Assembly: GCF_030486595.1 (NCBI RefSeq)
Contig: NZ_JAUJZH010000031.1
Coordinates: forward strand, 24,236-88,235
Reading direction: 5' to 3'
Length of the DNA stretch: 64,000 nucleotides
DNA from: Variovorax ginsengisoli
GTDB taxonomy: Bacteria; Pseudomonadota; Gammaproteobacteria; Burkholderiales; Burkholderiaceae_C
Shown here piece after piece: positions 17,224 through 25,892 of the stretch. The position numbers were made by a program, and so were the translations under genes. How positions within the stretch are numbered: position 1 is the stretch's first letter; every line of letters starts with the position of its first letter. The notes under the pieces are model-generated. The model searched no databases, was not told the origin of the DNA, and was given only the letters and a program-made list of their open reading frames with translations.

Positions 17224-18618
17224 TCAGAAGAACATTTTCGGCAGCCACAGTACCAGGGACGGCATGTAGGTGATGATCGCCAGGCTCACCAGCAGCGGCA
17301 CCAGCCACGGCAGGATCGCCATGGTGGTGCGCTCGAAGCTCAGTCCGGCGACCCGCGCGAGCACGAACAGCACCATCCCCATCGGCGGATGCAGCAGCCC
17401 GATCATGAGGTTCAGCACCATCACCAGGCCGAAGTGGATCGGATCGATGCCCAGGTGGGTCGCGATCGGCAGCAGGATCGGCACCAGGATCGTGATGGCC
17501 GCGGTGGGCTCCAGGAAGCAGCCGACGAACAGCATCAGCAGGTTGGCCAGCAGCAGGAAGACCCAGGCCTGGTCGGTGAAGCCCAGCACCCAGCTCGCGA
17601 TCTCGGTCGTGACGCCGGTCGCGGTCAGCATCCAGCCGAAGATCGACGCCGCGGCGACGATGAAAAGCACGGTCGAGGTGGTCTCGATGGTGTCGAGGCA
17701 GACCTTGACGAACATCTTCCAGGACAGCGTGCGGTACCAGGCGAAGCCGAGGATCATGGCCCAAACGCAGGCGGCGATCGCGCCCTCGGTGGGCGTGAAG
17801 AGGCCGGTGGTCATGCCGCCGATCAGCAGCACCGGGGTCATGATCGGCAGCAGGGCCTCGAAGCGGAAGATCCGGTCGAGCACGAACAGCGCCGCCAGGC
17901 CGCCGAAGACCGTCAGTTGCGGCGGCGTGCCCAGCTGGCTGATCAACAGCCACATCAGCAGCGGCCAGCCGATCACGACCGCGAGCTCGCTCAAGGCCTT
18001 GAACAGCCGCGTGCGCGAGAACTTGACGTCGCCGCCCCACTTGTTCTTGTGGGCGAAGTAGGCCACCGTGAGCATCATCAGGATCGCCATCATGGCGCCC
18101 GGCAGGATGCCCGCGAGGAATAGCGCGCCCACCGAGACGTTGGCCATCATCCCGTAGATCACGAAGGGCAGGCTGGGCGGGATGATCGGCCCGAGCGTGG
18201 CCGAGGCGGCCGTGACGCCGACCGCGAACTCGGTGTCGTAGCCATGCTCCTGCATGGCCTTGATCTCGATCGTGCCGAGGCCGGCGGCGTCGGCGATCGC
18301 GGTGCCGCTCATGCCGGCGAAGATCACCGAGCCGAGCACGTTGACGTGGCCCAGCCCGCCCTTGAGCCAGCCGACCAGCGCCAGCGCGAAGTTGTAGATG
18401 CGGGTCGTGATGCCGGCGTTGTTCATGAGGTTGCCGGCCAGGATGAAGAAGGGAACGGCCAGCAGCGGGAAGCTGTCGATGCCGCTCACCATCCGGTGGA
18501 TCACGACGAAGGGCGGCAGGCCGCCCGACATCAGGATGTAGGCCAGCGAGGCGCCCGCCATCGCGATGGCCACCGGGATGCCGCCGGCCATGAAGACCAG
18601 GAAGAAGATCTTGAGCAT
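17224..18618 (-). CDS. TRAP transporter large permease, DctM family
   Basis: 464 aa, about twelve hydrophobic segments starting MLKIFFLVFMAGGIPVAIAMAG. Family signatures: PFFILAGNLMNNAGIT, GMSGTAIADAAGLGTIEI, SATLGPIIPPSLPFVIYG and FTPTEGAIAACVWA, and a C-terminal LHPPMGMVLFVLARVAG. The length is slightly above the usual of about 430. It carries out sodium-coupled movement of an organic acid or sugar acid delivered by the DctP-type receptor upstream. It follows the small permease by 15 nt on the minus strand and precedes the UxaA-type dehydratase, tying uptake to catabolism. Confidence 0.93.
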   Translation of the reverse strand: MLKIFFLVFMAGGIPVAIAMAGASLAYILMSGGLPPFVVIHRMVSGIDSFPLLAVPFFILAGNLMNNAGITTRIYNFALALVGWLKGGLGHVNVLGSVIFAGMSGTAIADAAGLGTIEIKAMQEHGYDTEFAVGVTAASATLGPIIPPSLPFVIYGMMANVSVGALFLAGILPGAMMAILMMLTVAYFAHKNKWGGDVKFSRTRLFKALSELAVVIGWPLLMWLLISQLGTPPQLTVFGGLAALFVLDRIFRFEALLPIMTPVLLIGGMTTGLFTPTEGAIAACVWAMILGFAWYRTLSWKMFVKVCLDTIETTSTVLFIVAAASIFGWMLTATGVTTEIASWVLGFTDQAWVFLLLANLLMLFVGCFLEPTAAITILVPILLPIATHLGIDPIHFGLVMVLNLMIGLLHPPMGMVLFVLARVAGLSFERTTMAILPWLVPLLVSLAIITYMPSLVLWLPKMFF

Positions 18619-18633
18619 GTTGGACAGTCGGTC

Positions 18634-19191
18634 TCAGTGGTCTGATAACGTGGATTCGGGTCGTTCGAGCACGCTGTAGCCGCGCCGCCAGTGGATGCGC
18701 GCCACCTGCAGCGAGCGCCAGGCCATCGCGGCGAAGCCGAACAGGCAGAGGCCGTAGACGATGTTCATCGGCAGGTCGACGATGGTCATGCGCGTGCGGC
18801 TGCCGATCTTGAACATCATCTGCACGGTCATGACCACCGCACCGGCGAAGAAGGCGATGCGCACCAGGTCGACCGCCTTGGACATCCACACGCCCATCGC
18901 CTTGGGCATGTGGCGGTAGAAGAAGTCGACCTGGATCTGGTTGTTCTTCGAGACCCCGATCGCCGCACCGATGAAGACCACGCCGATCAGCATGTAGCGC
19001 GCCACCTCCTCGGTCCAGGCCGCGGAATCGTTCAGCACGTAGCGCGTGACGAACTGGTAGAAAACCGTGAGGCCGAGCAGCCAGAACAGCGCCAGCGCGA
19101 TCCATCCCTCGGCGATGGTGTCCGAAAGGTCGACCACTTCGTCTTCCGCATGGAAGTGGCCCTCGTCGTCGATGATCTTCTGCTCGGTCAT
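18634..19191 (-). CDS. TRAP transporter small permease, DctQ family
   Basis: 185 aa with four predicted membrane segments and a hydrophilic, acidic N-terminus (MTEQKIIDDEGHFHAEDEVVDL). Characteristic DctQ features: YVLNDSAAWTEEVARYMLIGVVFIG near residue 50 and FFYRHMPKAMGVW later. It forms the membrane complex with the large permease just downstream. The gap to the receptor gene upstream is 9 nt, so the three TRAP genes are one operon. Confidence 0.9.
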   Translation of the reverse strand: MTEQKIIDDEGHFHAEDEVVDLSDTIAEGWIALALFWLLGLTVFYQFVTRYVLNDSAAWTEEVARYMLIGVVFIGAAIGVSKNNQIQVDFFYRHMPKAMGVWMSKAVDLVRIAFFAGAVVMTVQMMFKIGSRTRMTIVDLPMNIVYGLCLFGFAAMAWRSLQVARIHWRRGYSVLERPESTLSDH

Positions 19192-19200
19192 GGCGGCGCC

Positions 19201-20196
19201 TTACTTGATCGCCAGGATGCGGTCGTAGTCCTGCTGGCGGTAGCCCTGGTCGGTCGGCTTGGTGTTCTTGAGCACGGCCTCGCGGAACGCGGCCTTGTCG
19301 ACCACGATCACGTTGTTGCCCTTCTTCTTGAACTCATCGGTGAGCCGGATCTCCGAAGCGATGATCTCGCGGCCGGTCTTCTCGGCCGCTTCCTGCATCA
19401 CCTCGGTGAAGATCTTCTTCTCGTCCGGCGACAGCTTCTCCCAGGTCTGGCCCGAGACCACGGTGAGCAGCGAGTCGATGATGTGGCCGGTCAGCGAGAT
19501 GTTCTTCTGGACCTCGAAGAACTTCTTGGCCTCGATGGTCGGCAGCGGGTTCTCCTGGGCGTCGACCGTGCCGTTCTGCAGCGCCAGGTAGACCTCGGCG
19601 AAGGCGATCGGCGTCGCGTTGGCGCCGAGCGATTTCGGGAAGGCCAGGTAGGCCGGCGCGTCGGGCACGCGGATCTTCAGGCCCTTCATGTCCTCGGGCT
19701 TGGCCACCGGCTTGGCGGCGGCCGAGGTGACGTGGCGCGCGCCGTAGTAGTTGAGCGCCGTGATGTGGTTGCCGCTCTTGTCGTCGTAGCCCTTGGCGAG
19801 CTCCTTGAAGACATCGCTCTGGGCGTACTTCAGCAGGTGCTCGGAATCGCGGAAGATGAACGGGAAGTAGGTCACGGCGAGCGGCTTGTAGGTGTTGCCC
19901 GCGAAGCTCGCGCCGGTCAGGATGATGTCGACCGTGCCCAGGGTCAGGCCCTGGTTGATGTCCGACTCCTTGCCCAGGCTGGAGGCCGGGAAGACCTGGA
20001 TCTCGTACTTGCCGTTGGTGCGCTTCTTGATCTCGTCGGCGGCCCACAGCGAGTATTTGTGGAAGGGCTCCGAAGTCTCGTAGACATGAGCCCACTTGAG
20101 CTTGGTCTGGGCCTGCGCGAGGCCGAAGGCGCCGAGCGCGCCAGCCGCCAGGGCGCAGGCCGCGAAGGTCTTGAGGGCGAAGCGTTTGCTGGTCAT
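19201..20196 (-). CDS. TRAP transporter substrate-binding protein, DctP family
   Basis: 331 aa. A signal peptide (MTSKRFALKTFAACALAAGA to about AQA at residue 29) directs it to the periplasm. The mature protein begins QTKLKWAHVYETSEPFHKYS, with FPASSLGKESDINQGLTLGTVDIILTG and, near residue 170, LKIRVPDAPAYL, which contains the conserved Arg that usually contacts the ligand carboxylate. NGTVDAQENPLPTI is the next family motif. First structural gene after the FadR-type regulator. Ligand inferred to be a sugar acid from the operon. Confidence 0.92.
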   Translation of the reverse strand: MTSKRFALKTFAACALAAGALGAFGLAQAQTKLKWAHVYETSEPFHKYSLWAADEIKKRTNGKYEIQVFPASSLGKESDINQGLTLGTVDIILTGASFAGNTYKPLAVTYFPFIFRDSEHLLKYAQSDVFKELAKGYDDKSGNHITALNYYGARHVTSAAAKPVAKPEDMKGLKIRVPDAPAYLAFPKSLGANATPIAFAEVYLALQNGTVDAQENPLPTIEAKKFFEVQKNISLTGHIIDSLLTVVSGQTWEKLSPDEKKIFTEVMQEAAEKTGREIIASEIRLTDEFKKKGNNVIVVDKAAFREAVLKNTKPTDQGYRQQDYDRILAIK

Positions 20197-20247
20197 CGAT
20201 TTGTCTCCGTTGTGGTTGGGAAGAAAAGCGGACTGACTTGGCTGGGA

Positions 20248-20955
20248 TCAGGAGGCCTTCGCGCGGCGCCAACTCGCGCTGAATCTCTGGTGGGACTTGT
20301 CCATGTGCGCGTGCATGGCGGCACGGGCGGCGTCGGGGTCGCGCGCGGCGATCGCGTCGCGGATGGCCTCGTGCTCGGCGATCGCGCTGCGCCACGACTT
20401 GACGGTCTCGAAGTAGCCGCCGAGCCGCGTGAAGATCGGGCCGTTGCGCGAATCCCAATAGCCCTGCACCGTCTCGGACAGCACCACGTTGCCGCAGGCT
20501 TCGACAATCGCCAGGTGGAAGGCCCGGTCGCCCTCGAGCGGCATCATGTTGCGATCGGCCATCTCGCGCATGCTCTCGATGGCCCGGGTCAGGGTGTCGA
20601 CGTCGCGCCGGCGGCCCAGCGCGGCCGCCAGGGCCGCGGTCTCGCCCTCGACCACGCGGCGGGCCCGGATCAGTTCGAGCGGGCCCCATTCGGCCGCCGC
20701 CACCGGCGCCGCCGTCCGGTGCGAACGGTCGAGCACGTAGACGCCCGAGCCGGTGCGGACCTCGACCCAGCCCTCGACTTCGAGCGCGATCAGGGCCTCG
20801 CGCACCGAAGGCCGGCTGACGCCGAGCTGCCTGGCGAGATCGCGCTCGGCAGGCAGCCGCGCGCCGACCGCGAACTCGCCCTGGGCGATCAGCGCGCGCA
20901 GCTGGTCGGCGATCTGCCGATAGAGGCGTTGAGGCTCGACGGTTTGCAGCGGCAC
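20248..20955 (-). CDS. GntR/FadR-family transcriptional regulator (FCD domain)
   Basis: I place the start at a GTG at 20955 (VPLQTVEPQRLYRQIADQL), giving 235 aa; an ATG at 21096 would give 282 aa but would run across the operator-like repeats. The N-terminal winged HTH reads VGARLPAERDLARQLGVSRPSVREALIALEVEGWVEV. The C-terminal helical FCD domain has GPLELIRARRVVEGETAALAA and HLAIVEACGN, with metal-binding His residues typical of regulators that sense small carboxylates. It likely controls both the leftward TRAP/UxaA operon and the divergent SDR/FAH operon. Confidence 0.85.
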   Translation of the reverse strand: MPLQTVEPQRLYRQIADQLRALIAQGEFAVGARLPAERDLARQLGVSRPSVREALIALEVEGWVEVRTGSGVYVLDRSHRTAAPVAAAEWGPLELIRARRVVEGETAALAAALGRRRDVDTLTRAIESMREMADRNMMPLEGDRAFHLAIVEACGNVVLSETVQGYWDSRNGPIFTRLGGYFETVKSWRSAIAEHEAIRDAIAARDPDAARAAMHAHMDKSHQRFSASWRRAKAS

Positions 20956-20982
20956 GTGCAGGGAAGGGGGAGGGGTTAAGGG

Positions 20983-21018
20983 TTGTCCTGAATTGGACAA
21001 GTGGTAAGGCCAATTCAG
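20983..21018. promoter_or_regulatory. Interleaved inverted repeats, probable FadR-type operator
   Basis: Two perfect inverted repeats overlap here: TTGTCC-N6-GGACAA at 20983-21000 and CTGAATTGG (20988-20996) N13 CCAATTCAG (21010-21018). They lie between the regulator start and the divergent SDR gene at 21117, the place expected for a shared operator. Confidence 0.6.
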
Positions 21019-21116
21019 AATACGAGCCGCACCGGAGCCGGGCCATCGGGCGAAACCCTGAATGCAGCGCGGCCTTCGCGGCATCACCATCGCCATCAGC
21101 TTCGAGAGGACATCCC

Positions 21117-21851
21117 ATGAGACTTCAGGGCAAGACCGCGCTCGTCACCGCGGCCGGACAGGGTATCGGCCATGCGAGCGTGCTCGCACTCGCGGCCGAG
21201 GGCGCGACGGTGTGGGCCACCGACGTCAACGAAAAGCTGTTGGCGCGCTTCGACGGCGTCGCCAACGTCAGGACCGCGAAGCTCGACGTGCTCGACAAGG
21301 CCGCCATCGGCGCACTCGTGCAGACCTTGCCGGCGCTCGACGTGCTCTTCAACTGCGCCGGCGTGGTCCACAACGGCAGCGTGCTCGACGCCGCCGACGC
21401 CGACCTCGAGTTCGCCTTCAACCTCAACGTGCGGGCCCAATTCTGGACCATCCAGGCGGTGCTGCCGGGGATGCTCGCGGCCGGGCGCGGCAGCATCATC
21501 AACATGGCGAGCGTCTGCTCCAGCATGAAGGGCCTGCCGAACCGCTTCGTCTACGGCACCACCAAGGCGGCGGTGCTCGGCCTCACCAAGAGCGTCGCCG
21601 CCGACTACGTGACCAAGGGCATCCGCTGCAACGCGGTGTGCCCCGGCACGGTCGACACGCCCTCGCTCGGCGACCGCATCAACGCCAACGCCGACCCCGA
21701 GGAGGCACGCAAGGCCTTCATCGCGCGCCAGCCGATGGGCCGGCTCGCGCGGGCCGAGGAGATCGCGCCGGTGGTGGTGTTCCTGGCCAGCGACGAATCC
21801 GTCTTCGCGACCGGCCAGGCCTTCACGGTCGACGGCGGCATCATGATATGA
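21117..21851 (+). CDS. SDR dehydrogenase, 2-keto-3-deoxy-L-fuconate dehydrogenase-like
   Basis: 244-aa short-chain dehydrogenase. The NAD motif is TAAGQGIG near the N-terminus, then LFNCAGVVHNG, INMASVCSS and the catalytic YGTTK. The segment CNAVCPGTVDTPSLGDRI followed by GRLARAEEIAPVVVFLASDES is very like the BDH2/2-keto-3-deoxy-L-fuconate dehydrogenase subgroup (from memory of the family). That enzyme oxidises the C4 hydroxyl of a 2-keto-3-deoxy acid to a 2,4-diketo acid. An FAH-family hydrolase two genes downstream would cleave that product. It has a good ribosome site (AGAGGA) and overlaps the next SDR by ATGA. Confidence 0.85.
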   Translation: MRLQGKTALVTAAGQGIGHASVLALAAEGATVWATDVNEKLLARFDGVANVRTAKLDVLDKAAIGALVQTLPALDVLFNCAGVVHNGSVLDAADADLEFAFNLNVRAQFWTIQAVLPGMLAAGRGSIINMASVCSSMKGLPNRFVYGTTKAAVLGLTKSVAADYVTKGIRCNAVCPGTVDTPSLGDRINANADPEEARKAFIARQPMGRLARAEEIAPVVVFLASDESVFATGQAFTVDGGIMI

Positions 21852-22594
21852 ACCAGCTCGACTTCAACGGCCGCCATGCGGTCGTCACCGGCGGCGCCAC
21901 CGGCCTGGGCTTCGGCATCGCCAAGCGGCTGCTGGCCTCGGGCGGCAGCGTCACCGTGTGGGACCGCGACGGCGAGGCCGCGACCAAGGCCGCCTGGGCG
22001 CTCGGCGCCAAGGCCTATGCGCTGGCGGTCGACGTGACCCAGCAGCCTTCGGTGGCCAAGGCCGTGGCGGCCACGCTGGCGCAGGCCGGGCGCATCGATG
22101 CGCTGGTCAACAGCGCCGGCATCACCGGGCCCAACACGCGGCTGTGGGACTACCCGGTCGATGCCTGGCGCCAGGTCATGGAGGTCAACCTGACCGGCCT
22201 CTTCATCTGCTGCCGGGAGGTGGTCGGCCAGATGCGCTCGCAGGGCTACGGCCGGATCGTCAACATCGCCTCGGTCGCCGGCAAGGACGGCAACCCCAAC
22301 GCCAGTGCCTACAGTGCGAGCAAGGCCGGCGTGATCGCGCTCACCAAGTCGCTCGGCAAGGAACTCGCCGATACTGGCATCCGCGTCAACTGCGTCACCC
22401 CGGCGGCGGTCAAGACCGCGATCTTCGACCAGATGACGCCCGACCACATCGCCTTCATGCTGTCGAAGATCCCGATGGGGCGATTCGGCACGGTGGAGGA
22501 GGTGGCCGCGATGGTGGCCTGGCTCTGCACCGAGGATTGCTCTTTTTCCACCGGCGCGACCTTCGATCTTTCGGGCGGTCGCTCCACCTACTGA
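21848..22594 (+). CDS. SDR family NAD(P)-dependent dehydrogenase
   Basis: 248 aa, starting MNQLDFNGRHAVVTGGATGLG at an ATG overlapping the previous stop. Cofactor motif TGGATGLGFGIA, VNSAGITGPN, then NIASVAGKDG and catalytic YSASK. The C-terminus ends SGGRSTY. The acidic residue after beta-2 (WDRDGEA) suggests NAD preference. In the proposed sugar pathway it is a candidate for the first step, oxidation of the free sugar to its lactone, or a second oxidation of an intermediate. Sequence alone does not decide. Confidence 0.82.
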   Translation: MNQLDFNGRHAVVTGGATGLGFGIAKRLLASGGSVTVWDRDGEAATKAAWALGAKAYALAVDVTQQPSVAKAVAATLAQAGRIDALVNSAGITGPNTRLWDYPVDAWRQVMEVNLTGLFICCREVVGQMRSQGYGRIVNIASVAGKDGNPNASAYSASKAGVIALTKSLGKELADTGIRVNCVTPAAVKTAIFDQMTPDHIAFMLSKIPMGRFGTVEEVAAMVAWLCTEDCSFSTGATFDLSGGRSTY

Positions 22595-22614
22595 TCCCAC
22601 AACAAAGGACCTTC

Positions 22615-23466
22615 ATGAAACTCGTTCGCTATGGCAACCCGGGCAAGGAGAAGCCTGGCCTCATCGATGCCGAGGGCAAGCTGCGCGACCTGAGCGCGGT
22701 GGTCGGCGACATCGGCCCCGACCAGCTCGGCGACGCCGCGCTGGCCAAGCTGCGCAAGCTCAAGGTCGACAAGCTGCCGCTGGTCAAGGGCAAGCCGCGC
22801 TACGGCTGCCCGGTGGCCAAGGTCGGCAAGTTCATCGCGATCGGCCTCAACTACGCCGACCACGCGGCCGAGTCGGGCATGCCGATCCCCAAGGAGCCGG
22901 TGGTGTTCACCAAGGCCAACAGCTGCATCCAGGGGCCGAACGATCCGGTCATGCTGCCCAAGGGGTCGGTCAAGGGCGACTGGGAGGTCGAGCTCGGCGT
23001 GGTGATCGGCACCCGCGCGCGCTACGTCTCGCAGAAGAACGCGCTCGACTACGTGGCCGGCTTCTGCGTCGTCAACGACGTCAGCGAGCGCGAATGGCAG
23101 CTCGAGCGCGGCCTGACCTGGGACAAGGGCAAGGGCTTCGACACCTTCGGCCCGATCGGTCCCTGGCTGGTCACGCGCGACGAGATCGCCAACCCGCAGA
23201 AGCTCGCGATGTGGCTCGACCTCAACGGCGAGCGCATGCAGACCGGCAACACCAAGACGATGATCTTCAACGTCGCCAGGCTGGTGAGCTACGTGAGCCA
23301 GCTCAACACGCTGGAGCCCGGCGACATCATCACCACCGGCACGCCGCCGGGCGTCGGCATGGGCAAGAAGCCGCAGCCGGTGTTCCTGAAGAAGGGCGAC
23401 GTGATGACCCTCGGCATCGAGGGGCTCGGTGAACAGCGCCAGGAAGTGGTGCCGTTCAAGCTCTGA
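22615..23466 (+). CDS. FAH-family hydrolase, 2,4-diketo-3-deoxy-acid hydrolase-like
   Basis: 283 aa of the fumarylacetoacetate hydrolase fold. GKFIAIGLNYADHAAESG marks the start of the catalytic domain. GDWEVELGVVIG carries the two metal-binding Glu residues and FCVVNDVSEREWQ the metal-binding Asp. The sequence through RGLTWDKGKGFDTFGPIGPWL is typical of ureidoglycolate lyase-like / 2,4-diketo-3-deoxy-L-fuconate or rhamnonate hydrolases. It would split a 2,4-diketo acid into pyruvate and a hydroxy acid (lactate for the fuconate case). Last gene of the rightward SDR operon; its end is convergent with a Bug receptor gene. Confidence 0.87.
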   Translation: MKLVRYGNPGKEKPGLIDAEGKLRDLSAVVGDIGPDQLGDAALAKLRKLKVDKLPLVKGKPRYGCPVAKVGKFIAIGLNYADHAAESGMPIPKEPVVFTKANSCIQGPNDPVMLPKGSVKGDWEVELGVVIGTRARYVSQKNALDYVAGFCVVNDVSEREWQLERGLTWDKGKGFDTFGPIGPWLVTRDEIANPQKLAMWLDLNGERMQTGNTKTMIFNVARLVSYVSQLNTLEPGDIITTGTPPGVGMGKKPQPVFLKKGDVMTLGIEGLGEQRQEVVPFKL

Positions 23467-23484
23467 GGATCAACGGGAGGTGGC

Positions 23485-24465
23485 TCAGTCCACCTTGATC
23501 CCGGCCGCCTTGACCACCTGCTGGGCCTTGGCGGTCTCGTCGGCCAGGAAGCGGTCGAAGTCGGCCGACGGCATCGTGAAGGGTTCGGCGCCGAGCTTGT
23601 CGAGCCGCTCCTTGAGGTCGGGCGCCGCCATGATCTTCGCCACCTCGGCCTGCAGCCGGTCGACCACCGGCCGCGGCGTCTTCGCCGGCGCGAACAGGCC
23701 GACCCAGAACAGGTACTCCGAACCCGGCACGCCGGCTTCGACGGTGGTGGGCACCTGCGGCATCACGGACGAGCGCTTGCCGGTTCCGACCGCTAGCGCC
23801 TTCAGCCGCCCGTCCTTGATCAGCGGCAGCGCCGAGACCATCGGCGCGAAGAACCAGTCGACCCGCCCGCCCATCACCTCGGTCATGGCTTCGGGCGTGC
23901 CGCGGAACGGCACGTGCTGGGCCTGGAGGCCGGCCGCGAGCCGGAACACCTCGGCATTCATGTGGGTCGCCGAGCCGTTGCCCGCCGAGGCGTAGTTGAA
24001 GCCCCCGGGCTTGGCCTTGGCCTGCGCGACCAGGTCCTTCACGTCGGCGAAGCGCCCGGGCGGGGCGACCAGCACGTTGGGCAGGCTGGCCAGCGGCGTG
24101 ACGCCGGCGAAGTCCTTCAGCGTGTCGTAGCTGAGTCCCGGATAGATCGACGGGTTCACCAGATGCCCCGCCGAATGCACCAGCAGCGTGTAGCCGTCGG
24201 GCGCCGCCTTGGCGACCTGGGCAGCGCCCAACGTGCCGCCCGCGCCCGGCTTGTTGTCGATGATGACGCTGGTCCCGAGCGCCGGCCCGAGCCGCTCGGC
24301 CACCAGCCGGGCCACGATGTCGGTACCGCTGCCGGCGGTGAAGGGCACCACCATCCGGATCGTCTGGCCGCGCGGCCAGTCGCCCTGGGCCTGGGCGGCC
24401 GGGAAGGCGCACAGGGCGATGGCGGCCGCCAGCAGCTGGCGCCGGCCGAGGAAGGATGTCGTCAT
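23485..24465 (-). CDS. Bug-family tripartite tricarboxylate receptor (orphan)
   Basis: 326-aa periplasmic binding protein. Its signal peptide (MTTSFLGRRQLLAAAIALCA to about AQA at residue 26) contains a twin arginine. The mature protein shows IRMVVPFTAGSGTDIVARLVAERL, VIIDNKPGAGGTLGAAQVAKA, FKGTP-type FRGTPEAMTEVMGGRVDWFF and VPTTVEAGVPG, all Bug (TctC) signatures. No TctA/TctB membrane partners occur in the window. Last gene of the leftward dioxygenase operon, so it probably captures the aromatic or acidic substrate of that pathway. Confidence 0.92.
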   Translation of the reverse strand: MTTSFLGRRQLLAAAIALCAFPAAQAQGDWPRGQTIRMVVPFTAGSGTDIVARLVAERLGPALGTSVIIDNKPGAGGTLGAAQVAKAAPDGYTLLVHSAGHLVNPSIYPGLSYDTLKDFAGVTPLASLPNVLVAPPGRFADVKDLVAQAKAKPGGFNYASAGNGSATHMNAEVFRLAAGLQAQHVPFRGTPEAMTEVMGGRVDWFFAPMVSALPLIKDGRLKALAVGTGKRSSVMPQVPTTVEAGVPGSEYLFWVGLFAPAKTPRPVVDRLQAEVAKIMAAPDLKERLDKLGAEPFTMPSADFDRFLADETAKAQQVVKAAGIKVD

Positions 24466-24524
24466 GGGGTTGTCTCCGTTGGAATGATGTGTGTGTCGAG
24501 GAACGACGAAAGGCGAAAGAAGGC

Positions 24525-24881
24525 TCAGCCGGGTGCGGCATTGGCCATGACCAGCGCCACCAGCACTGGCCGTTGGCTGCGGTTCAGCAACTGCCGCTTC
24601 TCGCCCGGCGCGAAGCGGCAGCTGTCGTAGGGGCCGAGTTCATGCTCTTCCTGGTGGCCGTCGAGTTCGGAGACCACGGTCAGGCGCCCTTCGAGCACCA
24701 GGTAGAGCTTTTCGATCTGCGAGCCGTCGAGCGTGGTGTGGCCGCCCGGCAGGATCTGGCTCATGCCCATCCACATCTGGGTCGAGGGCCCGGCCTCCTT
24801 GCCCTGCAGCCGCAGGCAGCGCATGTCGTAATGATTGGGCGCCTCGTAGGCCGGCGCCTGCTCGAATCGGGTCAGGTGCAT
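24525..24881 (-). CDS. Small cupin-domain protein
   Basis: 118 aa, one conserved beta-barrel cupin. ILPGGHTTLDGSQIEKLYLVLEGRLTV is motif 1, but only one His is in place of the usual HxH, and GPYDSCRFAPGEKRQLLNRS is motif 2. The incomplete metal set leaves open whether it is catalytic or a sensor/stabiliser. No signal peptide. It lies between the MDR reductase and the Bug receptor in the dioxygenase operon. Possible roles are isomerisation of a ring-cleavage product or ligand binding; I cannot choose. Confidence 0.78.
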   Translation of the reverse strand: MHLTRFEQAPAYEAPNHYDMRCLRLQGKEAGPSTQMWMGMSQILPGGHTTLDGSQIEKLYLVLEGRLTVVSELDGHQEEHELGPYDSCRFAPGEKRQLLNRSQRPVLVALVMANAAPG

Positions 24882-24893
24882 GGCGGCGTCTCC

Positions 24894-25892
24894 TCAGGGC
24901 CGCAGCACGACGCGGTCGGTGCTGCCCGACAGCACCAGCCGGTAGGCATCCGCGGCCTGGTCGAGCGTGAAGGCGCGGGCCACCGGAAAGGGCTTCAGCG
25001 TGCCGCGCTCGAAGCCCTCGCGCATCGCGTCGAGCTGGCCGGTGGCGGCCACGCAGTCCATCGCCAGCGAGTCGATGCCGACGTAGGTGTGCATGCCGCG
25101 GTAGAAGGCGAAGATGTCGAAGGGCACCGCGCGGTCCTGGGTCGAGATCAGGATCTGCGTCGCGCCCTTGGCCATCGACTTGTTGGCGGCGTCGAAGTAG
25201 GCGCTGCCCACGGTGTTGTAGGCGATGTCGACGCCGCGGCCGCCGGTGAGCTCCCGCACCCGCGCCGCGATGTCGCCCTGCGTGGCATCGATCGTCTCGA
25301 CCGCTGCGCAGGCGAAGCCTTCGAAGGGCCCCGGGCGCCGTTGCACCGCGATCACCCGCGCCCCGGCCTGGGCCGCCAGCTGCACCGCCGCCTGGCCGAC
25401 CTTGCCGTTGGCGCCCAGCACCAGCACCGTCTGCCCGTCCCGCGGCATGCCGCTGCGCCGGAAGCCTTCGTAGGCCGTGACGAAGGGCACGCCGACCGCG
25501 CCCGATTCGTCCATCGAGATGCTGAGCGGCCGGTCGCGCAGGGCGGCCACCGGCAGCACCAGGAAGCGCGCGTGCGAGCCGTCGCGCGTGATGCCGATGT
25601 CGCCGCCGGAGCCATAGACCTCGCGGCCGATCCAGTCGTTGGGGCCGTCGACCACCACGCCCGCGAAGTCGCGCCCCGGGGTGCGCGGCCAGACGGCCTG
25701 CGGCATCAGGCCGAGTGCCGCCTTGACGTCGCTCGGATTGACCGCCGCGGCGCCGACCCGCACCACCGCGAAGCCGGGCGTGGCCGCCGGTTCGGGCTGG
25801 GCGGCGGCCTGGAGCCGCAGTCCGGCGATGTCCGCGGCCTTCTCGGCCAGCCGCAAGGCGCGGGCGCTGTCGTCGACAGTGACGGCGTTCAT
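24894..25892 (-). CDS. Zinc-free MDR oxidoreductase (quinone/enoyl reductase-like)
   Basis: 332 aa from the ATG at 25892, which overlaps the BKACE stop (ATGA). Medium-chain dehydrogenase fold: VRVGAAAVNPSDVKAALG, PRTPGRDFAGVVV in place of the zinc-binding GHE motif, and the Rossmann loop VLVLGANGKVGQAAVQLA. Catalytic-zinc ligands are lacking, so it resembles quinone oxidoreductases and enoyl reductases that reduce C=C bonds with NADPH. In this operon an attractive role is reduction of the double bond in maleylacetate or a substituted relative (inference). The usual maleylacetate reductase, an iron-type alcohol dehydrogenase, is absent here. Confidence 0.83.
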   Translation of the reverse strand: MNAVTVDDSARALRLAEKAADIAGLRLQAAAQPEPAATPGFAVVRVGAAAVNPSDVKAALGLMPQAVWPRTPGRDFAGVVVDGPNDWIGREVYGSGGDIGITRDGSHARFLVLPVAALRDRPLSISMDESGAVGVPFVTAYEGFRRSGMPRDGQTVLVLGANGKVGQAAVQLAAQAGARVIAVQRRPGPFEGFACAAVETIDATQGDIAARVRELTGGRGVDIAYNTVGSAYFDAANKSMAKGATQILISTQDRAVPFDIFAFYRGMHTYVGIDSLAMDCVAATGQLDAMREGFERGTLKPFPVARAFTLDQAADAYRLVLSGSTDRVVLRP

